A stretch of 64,000 nucleotides of DNA, taken from positions 21,301 to 85,300 of the forward strand of contig JACAAY010000005.1 of NCBI GenBank assembly GCA_013377095.1. Reading direction: 5' to 3'. The position numbers and the translations under genes are program-made. The stretch comes from Desulfuromonadales bacterium. Lineage in GTDB: Bacteria > Desulfobacterota > Desulfuromonadia > Geobacterales > Pseudopelobacteraceae. A model generated the notes under the pieces. It made no database searches and was not told the DNA's origin. It worked only from the letters and a program-made list of their open reading frames with translations. Shown piece after piece: positions 45,904-54,555 of this stretch (its first letter is position 1; each line of letters starts with the position of its first letter).

Positions 45904-46815
45904 ATGCTTCAGAACCTGCTCAATTCCATCGATCCCTATACCATGCAGATTCTGGTGAATATCGGCATCGGCATCATCCTGGCGCTGGGGCTCAACATCA
46001 TCACCGGCCTGACCGGCCAGCTCTCCCTGGGCCATGCCGCCTTCATGAGTGTGGGCGCCTTTGCCGGGGCACTGCTGACCATCAAGACCGGGCTCCCCTT
46101 TTACCTGACGATTCTGATGAGCGGGCTGATCACCGCTGCCGTGTCCGCTGCCATCGGCTGGCCGATTCTGCGATTGACCGGCGATTACCTGGCCATCTGC
46201 ACCCTGGGGTTTGCCGAAATCGTCAAGGTGGTCTTCCTGAACCTGGAGATAACCAACAAGGCCCTCGGACTGACCGTCCCCACACCCACCTCAGCTTTGC
46301 CCATGCCGCTGATCGTACTGATCGTTGTCTGCCTGACTATTATCGCTTCGGCCTTCATCCAGAACTCCCGTTTTGGCCGGGCGCTCAAAGCCATCCGTGA
46401 CGACGAGATCGCAGCCGAATCCATGGGCATCAACATCGCCCGCTACAAGGTCCAGTCCTTTGCGGTCAGCGCCTTCATGGCCGGAGTCGGCGGCTGCCTT
46501 TACGCACACTTCCTGGGGTATATCAACCCGTCGGACTTCGGTTTTCTCAAATCCATCGACATGCTCAGCATGATCGTACTGGGTGGCCTGGGAAGCATTC
46601 CCGGCGCGGTGTTCGGCGCCTCGCTCCTTTCCGCCGCCCCCGAATTTCTGCGCTTCATGTCGCAGTATCGCATGCTGGTGTACGGAGCGCTGCTGGTGTT
46701 CATGATGGTCTTCCGCCCCAACGGTCTGCTGGGCGGGATTGACTTTGCCGCGCTGGTGTTGCGCAAACTGGGCGCAAAACCTCGCGGAGCCTCCCGCAAA
46801 CAGGAGAAGCAGTGA
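45904..46815 (+). CDS. livM: Branched-chain amino-acid ABC transporter permease LivM
   Basis: The 303-residue protein has the LivM motif ALGLNIITGLTGQLSLGHAAFMSVGAFAGA, seen as NIITGLTGQLSLGHAAF, and the late SIDMLSMIVLGGLGSIPGAVFGA. The EAA-type loop is AIRDDEIAAESMGI. It starts four bases after livH and its stop overlaps the livG start by one base. Confidence 0.93.
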   Translation: MLQNLLNSIDPYTMQILVNIGIGIILALGLNIITGLTGQLSLGHAAFMSVGAFAGALLTIKTGLPFYLTILMSGLITAAVSAAIGWPILRLTGDYLAICTLGFAEIVKVVFLNLEITNKALGLTVPTPTSALPMPLIVLIVVCLTIIASAFIQNSRFGRALKAIRDDEIAAESMGINIARYKVQSFAVSAFMAGVGGCLYAHFLGYINPSDFGFLKSIDMLSMIVLGGLGSIPGAVFGASLLSAAPEFLRFMSQYRMLVYGALLVFMMVFRPNGLLGGIDFAALVLRKLGAKPRGASRKQEKQ

Positions 46816-47585
46816 TGGCACTCCTCAAACTGGACAACACTACCATCCGTTTCGGCGGACTGGTAGCGGTTAACGGCGTCAACCTGGAAGTACGGGAGGG
46901 GGAGATCCTGGCCCTGATCGGTCCCAACGGCGCCGGCAAGAGCACTATCTTCAATCTGATTACCGGTATCTACCCACCCACCGAGGGGAGCATCAGCTTC
47001 AAGGATAAAAGTATCGCCGGCCTGCAGCCCCATGTCATCGCCGGCAAAGGCATCGGCCGCACCTTCCAGAACATCCGCCTGTTTGGAGAACAGACCGTGC
47101 TGGACAATGTTCTGATCGGTGCCCATACCCGTGGAAACTGGAACCTGAGCGGCGCTCTGCTGCAGTTCCTGCCGGCCGTGCGCAGGGAAGAGGGACGGCT
47201 GCTGGAACTGGCCATCCATTGCCTCTCCAAAGTCGATCTGGCCCACAAAGCCTATGAACTGGCCAGCAATCTGCCCTACGGCGAGCAGCGCCGGCTGGAA
47301 ATCGCCCGGGCCCTGGCCATTGAGCCGGCCCTGATCCTGCTGGATGAGCCGGCAGCCGGCATGAATCCCCAGGAGAAACAGACCCTGCTGACCATGGTGC
47401 GGAACATCCGCGACGACGGAGTGACCGTTTTTCTGGTGGAACATGACATGAAATTTGTGATGGGTCTTTCCGACCGGATCGCGGTACTGGATTACGGCAG
47501 CAAGATCGCCGATGGGCGTCCGGATGAGGTCCGCGCCAACCCGGCCGTGATCGAGGCCTATCTGGGAAAAGGAGCCGCGCACTGA
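46815..47585 (+). CDS. livG: Branched-chain amino-acid ABC transporter ATPase LivG
   Basis: The 256-residue ATPase has Walker A GPNGAGKST, Q-loop GIGRTFQNIRLF, signature LPYGEQRRLEIARALA and Walker B LILLDEPAAGMNPQEK. The NIRLF and PAAGMN wording is typical of LivG. ATG 46815 lies eight bases after AGGAG; a GTG at 46812 is in frame but closer. It overlaps livM by one base and livF by one base. Confidence 0.95.
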   Translation: MALLKLDNTTIRFGGLVAVNGVNLEVREGEILALIGPNGAGKSTIFNLITGIYPPTEGSISFKDKSIAGLQPHVIAGKGIGRTFQNIRLFGEQTVLDNVLIGAHTRGNWNLSGALLQFLPAVRREEGRLLELAIHCLSKVDLAHKAYELASNLPYGEQRRLEIARALAIEPALILLDEPAAGMNPQEKQTLLTMVRNIRDDGVTVFLVEHDMKFVMGLSDRIAVLDYGSKIADGRPDEVRANPAVIEAYLGKGAAH

Positions 47586-48289
47586 TGCTGGCCGTCGAGA
47601 ATCTTTCCGTCAACTATGGCGCCATCCGCGCCCTGCACCAGGTCTCCTGCCGCGTGGAACAGGGGGAGATCGTCGCCCTGATCGGCGCCAATGGCGCCGG
47701 CAAAACCACCATCCTCAACACCATCTCCGGTATCGTTCCCGCGGCCAGCGGGAGCGTGTCATTCGAAGGTCAGGAGATCACCCGCATGGCTGCACATCTG
47801 ATCGTCCGCAAGGGCATCAGCCAGGTGCCGGAAGGGAGGCGCGTGTTTGCACGCATGAGCGTCCAGGAAAACCTGGAGATGGGCGGTTTCATCCTGTCTG
47901 GCAAGCAGCAGGTCACCCAGGGCATCGAGAGGGCCTTTACCCTCTTTCCGCGACTGGCTGAACGCCGCAAGCAGGCGGCACGAACCCTTTCCGGCGGTGA
48001 ACAGCAGATGCTGGCCATGGGCCGGGCCCTGATGTCAAACCCGCGCCTGCTGCTGCTGGACGAGCCCTCCATGGGTCTGGCCCCCATGCTGGTCGAGAAG
48101 ATCTTCGAAATCGTCGTCGAGATCAACAAAACCGGCACCACCATCATGCTGGTGGAACAGAATGCCTCCATGGCACTCTCCATCGCCCACCGGGCCTATG
48201 TGCTGGAAACCGGTGAGGTTGTGCTCTCCGGCGATGCCACGGCACTGGCAGAAAACCCCGAGGTGAGAAAGGCCTACCTGGGCGAGTAA
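47585..48289 (+). CDS. livF: Branched-chain amino-acid ABC transporter ATPase LivF
   Basis: The 234-residue ATPase has Walker A GANGAGKTT, VPEGRRVFARMSVQENLEMG, signature LSGGEQQMLAMGRALM and Walker B LLLLDEPSMGLAPMLVEKIF, all characteristic of LivF. It overlaps the livG stop by one base. The EamA gene follows 15 bases later, suggesting read-through into the exporter genes. Confidence 0.95.
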   Translation: MLAVENLSVNYGAIRALHQVSCRVEQGEIVALIGANGAGKTTILNTISGIVPAASGSVSFEGQEITRMAAHLIVRKGISQVPEGRRVFARMSVQENLEMGGFILSGKQQVTQGIERAFTLFPRLAERRKQAARTLSGGEQQMLAMGRALMSNPRLLLLDEPSMGLAPMLVEKIFEIVVEINKTGTTIMLVEQNASMALSIAHRAYVLETGEVVLSGDATALAENPEVRKAYLGE

Positions 48290-48304
48290 CCGGGGACTGA
48301 ATCC

Positions 48305-49186
48305 ATGCGCGACAAACCAATTGTCAACCCCTACCTGGCGGTGCTGGTGGGGGTTTTTGCCATCTCCTTCTCGGCGCTCTTTGTCCGTCTGTCAACGGCG
48401 CCGGCCATGATCATCGCCACCTATCGCCTGCTGTTCACCTTCCTGCTGCTGGCCCCCTTCACCCTGATACGCAATTTTGATGATCTTCGTTCGCTCCCCT
48501 GGCGTGAGCGCGGCCTGGCAGCGGCCAGTGGAGCCTGTCTGGCACTGCATTTCGTTACCTGGTTCACCTCCCTGAACTACACCAGTGTGGCCAGCTCGGT
48601 CGTGCTGGTTACCACCCAGCCGGTCTTTGTCGTACTCGGCTCCTGGCTTCTGTTCCGTGAGCGGATCAGTCGCCCGGCCCTGTTTGGCATGGCGCTGGCG
48701 TTGACCGGCAGCTTCATCATCGGCGCCAGCGATTTTCAGCTGGACATGCGTGCCTTCTGGGGTGATCTGCTGGCCCTGGCAGCGGCCGTATTCGTGTCCG
48801 GCTATCTCCTGATCGGCAGGCGGCTCAGGAGCACGGTCAACCTGCCGGCCTATACCTTTTTCACCTACGGCAGCAGTGCCCTGCTGCTGGTTGGGGCGAG
48901 CCTGGCAAGCCGGACGCCGTTCAACCCCTACCCTGCCACTGACTGGCTCCTGTTTCTGGGGCTGGCACTGGTCTGTACCGTTCTGGGACACACCGTCTTT
49001 AACTGGGTGCTGCGCTACGTCCAGGCCTCGGTGGTGTCGGTCAGTGTCCTGGGCGAGCCTCTGGGCGCAATCATCTGGGCCTCGGTGTTTCTCCACGAGT
49101 ACCCCACCGGGCGGCAGCTGTTCGGCGCCGGCTGTATCTTCGCCGGTCTGTTCCTGTTCACCCGTGCCTCGGTTCATAAACGGTGA
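48305..49186 (+). CDS. EamA/DMT-family exporter
   Basis: The 293-residue protein has ten predicted helices in two EamA domains, with FSALFVRLSTAPAMIIATYRLLF near the start and SVLGEPLGAIIWASVFLHE in the second half. It follows livF by 15 bases and overlaps the next exporter by four bases, so it is probably part of the liv transcript. Substrate unknown. Confidence 0.87.
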   Translation: MRDKPIVNPYLAVLVGVFAISFSALFVRLSTAPAMIIATYRLLFTFLLLAPFTLIRNFDDLRSLPWRERGLAAASGACLALHFVTWFTSLNYTSVASSVVLVTTQPVFVVLGSWLLFRERISRPALFGMALALTGSFIIGASDFQLDMRAFWGDLLALAAAVFVSGYLLIGRRLRSTVNLPAYTFFTYGSSALLLVGASLASRTPFNPYPATDWLLFLGLALVCTVLGHTVFNWVLRYVQASVVSVSVLGEPLGAIIWASVFLHEYPTGRQLFGAGCIFAGLFLFTRASVHKR

Positions 49187-50124
49187 CACCGTCCGCTTCG
49201 CTACCGCATTCTTCCCATGGGGAGGCGGGAACAGGCCTGCTCTACGGCTTGTGCGCCTATCTGGTCTGGGGTTTCTTTCCGGTCTATTTCAAGGCCTTCG
49301 GCACAATCCCCTCGCTGCAGATCGTTTCCCACCGCATCCTCTGGTCGGTCATCTTTCTTATGCTGCTGAGCTTTCGACCCGGCCGGTGGGATGACATCCG
49401 CCGGGCTGTGACAGACCGTCGCTCTCTACTGACCCTGCTTGCGTCGTCCATCCTGATCGCCACCAACTGGCTGGTATTCATCATTGTCGTTGGCCACGGA
49501 CAGGTTCTGCAATCCAGTCTGGGGTACTTTGTTACCCCTTTTGTGAGTGTTCTGTTGGGTATGATCTTTCTCAAGGAGCAGCTGCGCCCCCTGCAGCTGA
49601 TCAGTCTGCTCATGGCAGCGGCCGGGGTCATCACCCTGGCGATCGGCTATGGCAGTATCCCCTGGAGCGCCCTGATCCTGGCCTTGACCTTCGGCTCCTA
49701 CGGACTGCTGCGAAAGGTGGTGCGGACCGATGCCCTGGCCGGATTAACGGTGGAGACCTGTATCCTGGTGCCGATTGCCGGCGCGTATCTGCTGGTTATC
49801 GGCGTACGGGGGGAAGGTGCTTTTCTGTCAAGGGGAGTCGGAACGGATCTGCTGCTCATGTCCGCCGGGGTGGTGACCGCCGTTCCGCTGCTGTTGTTTG
49901 CCGCTGCGGCACGCAGACTTAAACTGGCAACCATCGGTTTTCTGCAGTACATCACACCGACGCTGCACTTCCTGCTGGCGGTGGCTGTGTATGGTGAACC
50001 GTTCTCAACGACACATCTGACGAGTTTCCTCTGCATCTGGGGCGGGCTTGTCTGTTACTCGTGGGATGCCTGGCGTGCAGTGGACGCACAACGCACGCAG
50101 ACGGGATCAGGAACTCAACCGTGA
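49183..50124 (+). CDS. rarD: RarD-type EamA exporter
   Basis: The 313-residue protein matches the RarD branch of EamA transporters: GLLYGLCAYLVWGFFPVYFK, IVSHRILWSVIF, and LQYITPTLHFLLAVAVYGEPF near the end. GTG 49183 overlaps the preceding EamA stop by four bases; its end overlaps the AzlC start by four. RarD is named for chloramphenicol sensitivity in Pseudomonas, but its substrate is not known. Coupling to AzlC-AzlD suggests amino-acid export. Confidence 0.88.
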   Translation: MTPSASLPHSSHGEAGTGLLYGLCAYLVWGFFPVYFKAFGTIPSLQIVSHRILWSVIFLMLLSFRPGRWDDIRRAVTDRRSLLTLLASSILIATNWLVFIIVVGHGQVLQSSLGYFVTPFVSVLLGMIFLKEQLRPLQLISLLMAAAGVITLAIGYGSIPWSALILALTFGSYGLLRKVVRTDALAGLTVETCILVPIAGAYLLVIGVRGEGAFLSRGVGTDLLLMSAGVVTAVPLLLFAAAARRLKLATIGFLQYITPTLHFLLAVAVYGEPFSTTHLTSFLCIWGGLVCYSWDAWRAVDAQRTQTGSGTQP

Positions 50125-50822
50125 GAAGAGATCACGAAAATATTCGTAAAGGACTTAGCGCAGCCTGGCCGATCTGCCTGGGCTACTTCCCCATCGGGCT
50201 GTCACTGGGTGTGCTGGCTCAAAAGGGCGGACTGGCTCCCTGGCAGATTGGACTCATGTCACTGGTGGTCTTTGCCGGCGGATCCCAGTTCATTGCCGTG
50301 GCCATGATCGCCAGCGGAGCCTCCCTGGCCGCCATTGTTACCACCACCTTCATGGTCAACCTGCGTCATCTGTTGATGAGTTCTGCCCTGTCGGTCCACT
50401 TCCCCGCAGTTTCACGGCGGTTTCTGGCACTGTTTGCCTACGGTGTCACCGATGAAAGTTTTGCCGTCAACATGGCCCGTTTCAACCAGGGTGGCTGGAA
50501 CCGTCACAGCGCCCTGGTGCTCAACCAGGCGGCCAATGCCACCTGGTTCTTCAGCACCCTGGCCGGCGCCTATGCCGGTCAGTTCATTCCGGCCGGGTCA
50601 TTGGGCATCGATTACGCCCTGACCGGCATGTTCATCTGCCTGCTGGTCTTCCAGCTGCGCAGCAGCATATTCGTCGCCACGGCCCTGGTCGCCGCTCTCT
50701 GCTCCGTGCTGACATACCTGTGGCTGCCGGGCAACGCCTATGTGATTATGGCCTCCTGCCTGGCCGCAACAGCCGGCTTCACCCTGAAACGCACGCTGCG
50801 ACACCGGAAACCGCTGCCATGA
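50121..50822 (+). CDS. azlC: AzlC-family branched-chain amino-acid exporter, large subunit
   Basis: The 233-residue membrane protein has the AzlC motifs PICLGYFPIGLSLGVLAQKGG, seen as GYFPIGLSLGVLA, and VVFAGGSQFIAVAM, then NLRHLLMSSALS and TDESFAV. AzlC with AzlD exports leucine, isoleucine and valine (or analogues). The GTG at 50121 overlaps the RarD stop by four bases, which fixes the start; extending upstream would enter the RarD frame. It is followed by azlD with a four-base overlap. Confidence 0.92.
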   Translation: MRRDHENIRKGLSAAWPICLGYFPIGLSLGVLAQKGGLAPWQIGLMSLVVFAGGSQFIAVAMIASGASLAAIVTTTFMVNLRHLLMSSALSVHFPAVSRRFLALFAYGVTDESFAVNMARFNQGGWNRHSALVLNQAANATWFFSTLAGAYAGQFIPAGSLGIDYALTGMFICLLVFQLRSSIFVATALVAALCSVLTYLWLPGNAYVIMASCLAATAGFTLKRTLRHRKPLP

Positions 50823-51142
50823 CCAGCCGCGACTCTATCATTATGATACTCTGTATGGGAGCCGTGACCTACCTGCCGCGCATGCTGCCTTTGGTGGCCC
50901 TTTCCCGCAGGCGCTTGCCGGCCTGGTTCTGCGAGTGGCTGGAATTGATTCCGGCCGCAATTCTGAGCGCCCTGCTGGCGCCGACACTTTTTGCCTCTGC
51001 AAATCCGAGAAGCTTGTGTTTTGGAAAACCGGAACTGCTGGCTGCCATACCGACACTGCTGTTCGCCCTCAGAACCCGTTCGCTGGCCGGTACGGTAATA
51101 GCGGGGATGGTCTGCTACGGGGGATTGAAACTGGTGATGTAG
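50819..51142 (+). CDS. azlD: AzlD-family branched-chain amino-acid exporter, small subunit
   Basis: The 107-residue protein has three to four helices and the family pattern GAVTYLPRMLPLVALSRRRLP and IPAAILSALLAP. ATG 50819 overlaps azlC by four bases. It ends the run of liv and exporter genes. The convergent DUF2917 gene ends four bases after its stop. Confidence 0.9.
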   Translation: MTSRDSIIMILCMGAVTYLPRMLPLVALSRRRLPAWFCEWLELIPAAILSALLAPTLFASANPRSLCFGKPELLAAIPTLLFALRTRSLAGTVIAGMVCYGGLKLVM

Positions 51143-51146
51143 ACCA

Positions 51147-51410
51147 TTAACAGGCGACAAAACCGGTCAAGGGACGATGAAGACGGGCAGTGGCTGTCAT
51201 TGTTTCTCCCAGGCGCAGTTCGGTCGATGCCAGTGCCTCAACCACGGCAACCTGTCCGGCAGGTATTTCAAAACGTTTGCCGGCGGACACAAGATAATCG
51301 GCGCCATCACCGAAGGTGATCCAGAGCGTACCGATAACACAGTTCAACAGAAGACCACGTTTCCCACCGTCCAGTCTGATCAGTTCACCTTTTGCGAGAC
51401 AACATTCCAT
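51147..51410 (-). CDS. DUF2917-family protein
   Basis: The 87-residue protein matches the short cupin-like DUF2917 family: LLLNCVIGTLWITFGDGADYLV, recognisable by GTLWITFGDG, then GKRFEIPAGQVAVVEAL. The function of the family is unknown. ATG 51410 is preferred because AGGAGG stands eight bases upstream; ATG 51416 is only two bases from it. It is divergent from the MocR-type regulator and may share its operator region. Confidence 0.8.
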   Translation of the reverse strand: MECCLAKGELIRLDGGKRGLLLNCVIGTLWITFGDGADYLVSAGKRFEIPAGQVAVVEALASTELRLGETMTATARLHRPLTGFVAC

Positions 51411-51470
51411 GGCCATACCCTCCTGTTACATGATGGTATAACTCTATGCCTGTCCCGATAAAAAAAACAG

Positions 51471-51548
51471 ATACAGGAAATCACTTTTGTAACCATTACA
51501 GTTTGATGATATACAGACTGTATCCATGCAAAACAACCGTAACTGTAT
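51471..51548. promoter_or_regulatory. Repeated ATACAG/CTGTAT half-sites in the regulator promoter region
   Basis: ATACAG occurs at 51471-51476 and 51511-51516; CTGTAT at 51518-51523 and 51543-51548. The middle pair forms the palindrome ATACAG-A-CTGTAT. All four lie between the divergent DUF2917 and MocR genes, 31-108 bases before the MocR start, where an autoregulatory operator would be expected. Confidence 0.6.
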
Positions 51549-51578
51549 CTGTCTGACCAGGATGACGGGGAGTATGCT

Positions 51579-53042
51579 ATGACCATGATAAGTGGGCAGA
51601 AGATAAACGGCAGCTCATCACTGCTCTACGAGCAGGTGGCGCTGGAGATATCCGGGCTGATCGAGCAGGGCACCTTCCGGGCAGGTGATCGTGTTCCGTC
51701 CATCCGCCAGCTCAGCCGCCGTTTTGACGTCAGTATCAATACGGTCATGCAGGCCTATACCCTGCTGGAAGACCAGCGGCTGATCGAGGCCCGCCCCCAG
51801 TCGGGCTATTACGTCCGCAGCCGTGTCCCCGAAATCCGCGAACCGGACCTGCAGTCCCGTTCATTGATCACACCAGCCACGGTCACCATCAGTGACCTGT
51901 GCCACCAGGTCATGTGCGACATGACCAACCGGGACATCCTGCCCCTGGGCAGGGCCATCCCCGACTCCCGCAATCTACCCATCGACAAGCTCAACCGCAT
52001 CATGGCCAGCGAACTGAGGCGCGGTGGCGAGCAGAGCGTGCAGTACCACATGGCTCCCGGATATGAGCGACTGCGGGTGCAGATAGCACGGCGGGTGATC
52101 ATGGCCGGCATCAGCGCCGCTCCCGACGAGGTGCTGATCACCTCCGGCTGTGTCGAAGCGGTGCTGCTGGCCCTGCGGGCCACCTGCCGAACCGGCGACA
52201 CCATTGCGGTGGAGTCCCCCTTTTATTTCAACTTCCTGCAGATGATCGCCGAACTGGGGCTGAAAGCCCTGGAGATTCCCTCAACGCCACGGGAGGGGAT
52301 CAGCATCGAGGCGTTGCGTTATGCCATCGAGCACAACAAAATCAGCGCTTGCCTGGTTATTTCAAACTTTGGTAATCCGCTGGGAAGTCTGATGCCGGAT
52401 GAGCGTAAACGGGAGCTGGTGGAATTGTTGACTGTCAACGACATTCCGCTGATCGAGGATGATATCTATGGGGATCTTGTGTTTGGCAACGAGCGCCCCA
52501 GCACCGCCAAGTCATTCGACAGTTCCGGTCTGGTGATCTACTGCTCGTCATTTTCCAAAACCATTGCCCCTGGCTACCGAGTCGGCTGGGCAATTGCCGG
52601 GCGTTTTCAGGGAGAAATGGAGCGCCTGAAAATGATGATGAACATTGCCACCGCCTCGCCCACGCAGCTGGCCATTGCGGAATTCCTGGCCACCGGCGGT
52701 TACGATCATCACCTGCGCAGCATCCGTCGTATCCATGCCCGCAACCTTTCACAGATGACCGAGGCCATTGCCCGCCATTTCCCGGAAGGTACCCGCATGA
52801 CCCGTCCAGTGGGCGGCTTTATCCTCTGGGTCGAGATGCCCGTCGGAACCGATGCCATCCGCCTGTATCACCGGGCACTGGAGTGCGGCATCGGCATCGT
52901 GCCGGGCCCGCTCTTCTCCCTGTCGCACAAATACAGCAACCACATCCGGCTGTCAGCAGCGCGCTGGGATGAGCAGATAGAACGAGGCATCAAAACCCTG
53001 GGTGAGTTGGCCCATGAACTTCTGGGTGAGTCGAACGTCTAG
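51579..53042 (+). CDS. MocR/PdxR-type GntR regulator with aminotransferase domain
   Basis: The 487-residue protein has an N-terminal GntR winged helix (about residues 8-75: YEQVALEISGLIEQGTFRAGDRVPS with SIRQLSRRFDVSINTV). A fold-type I aminotransferase domain (about 105-480) follows, with PLP-lysine in SSFSKTIAPGYRVGW. Members bind PLP, often with an amino acid, to control PLP, taurine, GABA or amino-acid genes. ATG 51579 has GGGGAG six bases upstream. It overlaps the convergent ABC ATPase gene by four bases. The targets may be the adjoining DUF2917 gene or the exporters. Confidence 0.92.
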   Translation: MTMISGQKINGSSSLLYEQVALEISGLIEQGTFRAGDRVPSIRQLSRRFDVSINTVMQAYTLLEDQRLIEARPQSGYYVRSRVPEIREPDLQSRSLITPATVTISDLCHQVMCDMTNRDILPLGRAIPDSRNLPIDKLNRIMASELRRGGEQSVQYHMAPGYERLRVQIARRVIMAGISAAPDEVLITSGCVEAVLLALRATCRTGDTIAVESPFYFNFLQMIAELGLKALEIPSTPREGISIEALRYAIEHNKISACLVISNFGNPLGSLMPDERKRELVELLTVNDIPLIEDDIYGDLVFGNERPSTAKSFDSSGLVIYCSSFSKTIAPGYRVGWAIAGRFQGEMERLKMMMNIATASPTQLAIAEFLATGGYDHHLRSIRRIHARNLSQMTEAIARHFPEGTRMTRPVGGFILWVEMPVGTDAIRLYHRALECGIGIVPGPLFSLSHKYSNHIRLSAARWDEQIERGIKTLGELAHELLGESNV

Positions 53043-53770
53043 TAGCGCAGCACCTTGTCAAGAAACCCCCGCATCTCCGGCGTCTCCGGACTCTCAAAGA
53101 GACCGGCCGCATCACCGTACTCAAGCACCCTGCCCCCATCGATAAAAACAACCTGATCAGCAACCTTGCGGGCAAACCCGATTTCGTGGGTAACGATCAG
53201 TATCGGCCTCCCCTCCGAACGCAGTTCCGAGATCAGATCCAGCACCTCCACGGTCATTTCCGGATCCAGGGCCGAGGTCGGTTCGTCGAACAGCAGCAGG
53301 CGCGGCTTGATCGCCACGGCCCGGGCAATGGCCACCCGCTGTTTCTGCCCTCCCGACAGATGGGCCGGTATTTTCAGGGCATGGCCTGCCAGCTGAAACC
53401 GGGACAGGAGCTGCATGGCATAGGTTGCCGCGTCATCAGGGGAATAGCCGTGCACCTTCTCCAGCGGCAGAGAGATGTTTCCCAGGGCGGTCAGGTGGGG
53501 AAACAGGTTGAAGGACTGGAACACAACCCCGATGCGCCGCCGGTAGGGGAGCAGATATTCCTCGTCAGACTGGACAGTATCCCCATCCAGGGCCAACGAA
53601 CCTGCATCGGGAATTTCCAGACCGGCGATGATCCGCAGCAGAGTCGATTTTCCGCCGCCGGAAGGCCCCATTAAGGCCAGGGTGCGCATCTCGGGCAGGG
53701 AAAGCGTCACGCCGTCCAGGGCAACATGTTCGCCATATCTCTTTCTGATATCCAGAAGATCAAGTCGCAT
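53039..53770 (-). CDS. Polar amino-acid ABC transporter ATPase (second system)
   Basis: The 243-residue ATPase has Walker A GPSGGGKST (with Gly where the family has Ser), Q-loop [12 protein letters not shown], signature LSGGQKQRVAIARAVA and Walker [21 protein letters not shown]. The switch His is in IVTHEIGFA. It is last in the SBP-permease-ATPase operon read from 55374 to 53039, overlapping the permease gene by 11 bases and the MocR gene by four. Confidence 0.93.
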   Translation of the reverse strand: MRLDLLDIRKRYGEHVALDGVTLSLPEMRTLALMGPSGGGKSTLLRIIAGLEIPDAGSLALDGDTVQSDEEYLLPYRRRIGVVFQSFNLFPHLTALGNISLPLEKVHGYSPDDAATYAMQLLSRFQLAGHALKIPAHLSGGQKQRVAIARAVAIKPRLLLFDEPTSALDPEMTVEVLDLISELRSEGRPILIVTHEIGFARKVADQVVFIDGGRVLEYGDAAGLFESPETPEMRGFLDKVLRY

Positions 53771-54530
53771 AGCGATATTTTTTTTCCAGTTGTTTGGTCC
53801 AGAGGGAGATGGGCAGAGTCAGCAACAGGTAGCCGATTGCCAGGGGCAGGTAACTTTCCAGGGTGCTGAAGGTGAAGGAGTTCACCTCCTGGGCGTTGAG
53901 GGTGAATTCGTTGACCGAAATGATCGAAAGCAGCGATGAATCCTTGATCAGCGAGGCGAATTGCCCTGCCAGGGGCGGCAACACCTGGCGAACCACCTGG
54001 GGAAAGATGACGTAACGGTAGATCTGCAGGCGGGTGAAACCGATGGCGCGGGCCGACTCAAGCTGGGATTCACTTATGCTTTCAATACCGGCCCGGATGA
54101 TCTCGGAGATATAGGCGCCGGAGAACATGGCCAGGATAACGATACCGACCACATAGCGGTTGTTGACGCCGAAGGCGTCAGCTACCACATAGAAGAATAT
54201 CAGGATCTGTACCAGCAGGGGGGTGCCTCTGATGATTTCCATATAGATCCGTGACAGGTAACGCAGCGGCAAAAACGGGGCCCGCTGCGCCAGCGCGGTC
54301 AGCAGACCGATCAGCAGGCTCAGGACCATGGCAGCGGCCGAGACGGCAATCGTCATCAGCCAGCCATTGACGAACTTGGTGCGGTAGGCATAGACCGCCT
54401 GCCAGCCCCAGGAGAATTTTACCTGACTGAAGACGAACCAGCAGCCCAGACTCAGGGCGAGAAAGACCACGAGCCAGCTGGTGACCGCAGCCAGGGTTGT
54501 CACCCGGTCGCCATGACCGTCACGGGTCAT
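53760..54530 (-). CDS. Polar amino-acid ABC transporter permease (second system)
   Basis: The 256-residue permease has about five helices and the EAA loop SQLESARAIGFTRLQIYRYVIFPQV. IIRGTPLLVQILIFFYVV is the standard HisMQ segment. It follows the binding-protein gene by 25 bases and overlaps the ATPase by 11. Confidence 0.92.
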   Translation of the reverse strand: MTRDGHGDRVTTLAAVTSWLVVFLALSLGCWFVFSQVKFSWGWQAVYAYRTKFVNGWLMTIAVSAAAMVLSLLIGLLTALAQRAPFLPLRYLSRIYMEIIRGTPLLVQILIFFYVVADAFGVNNRYVVGIVILAMFSGAYISEIIRAGIESISESQLESARAIGFTRLQIYRYVIFPQVVRQVLPPLAGQFASLIKDSSLLSIISVNEFTLNAQEVNSFTFSTLESYLPLAIGYLLLTLPISLWTKQLEKKYRYAT

Positions 54531-54555
54531 GAAGAAAAGAGGGCGAAGTCTGTTG

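Noticed and set aside
46500..47582. Minus-strand open frame of 360 codons inside livM and livG
   Set aside because: Antisense shadow of two clear transport genes; no start site or family features.
48392..49189. Minus-strand open frame of 265 codons
   Set aside because: Antisense to the EamA gene; composition is dominated by Gln, Arg and Gly as expected for a shadow frame.
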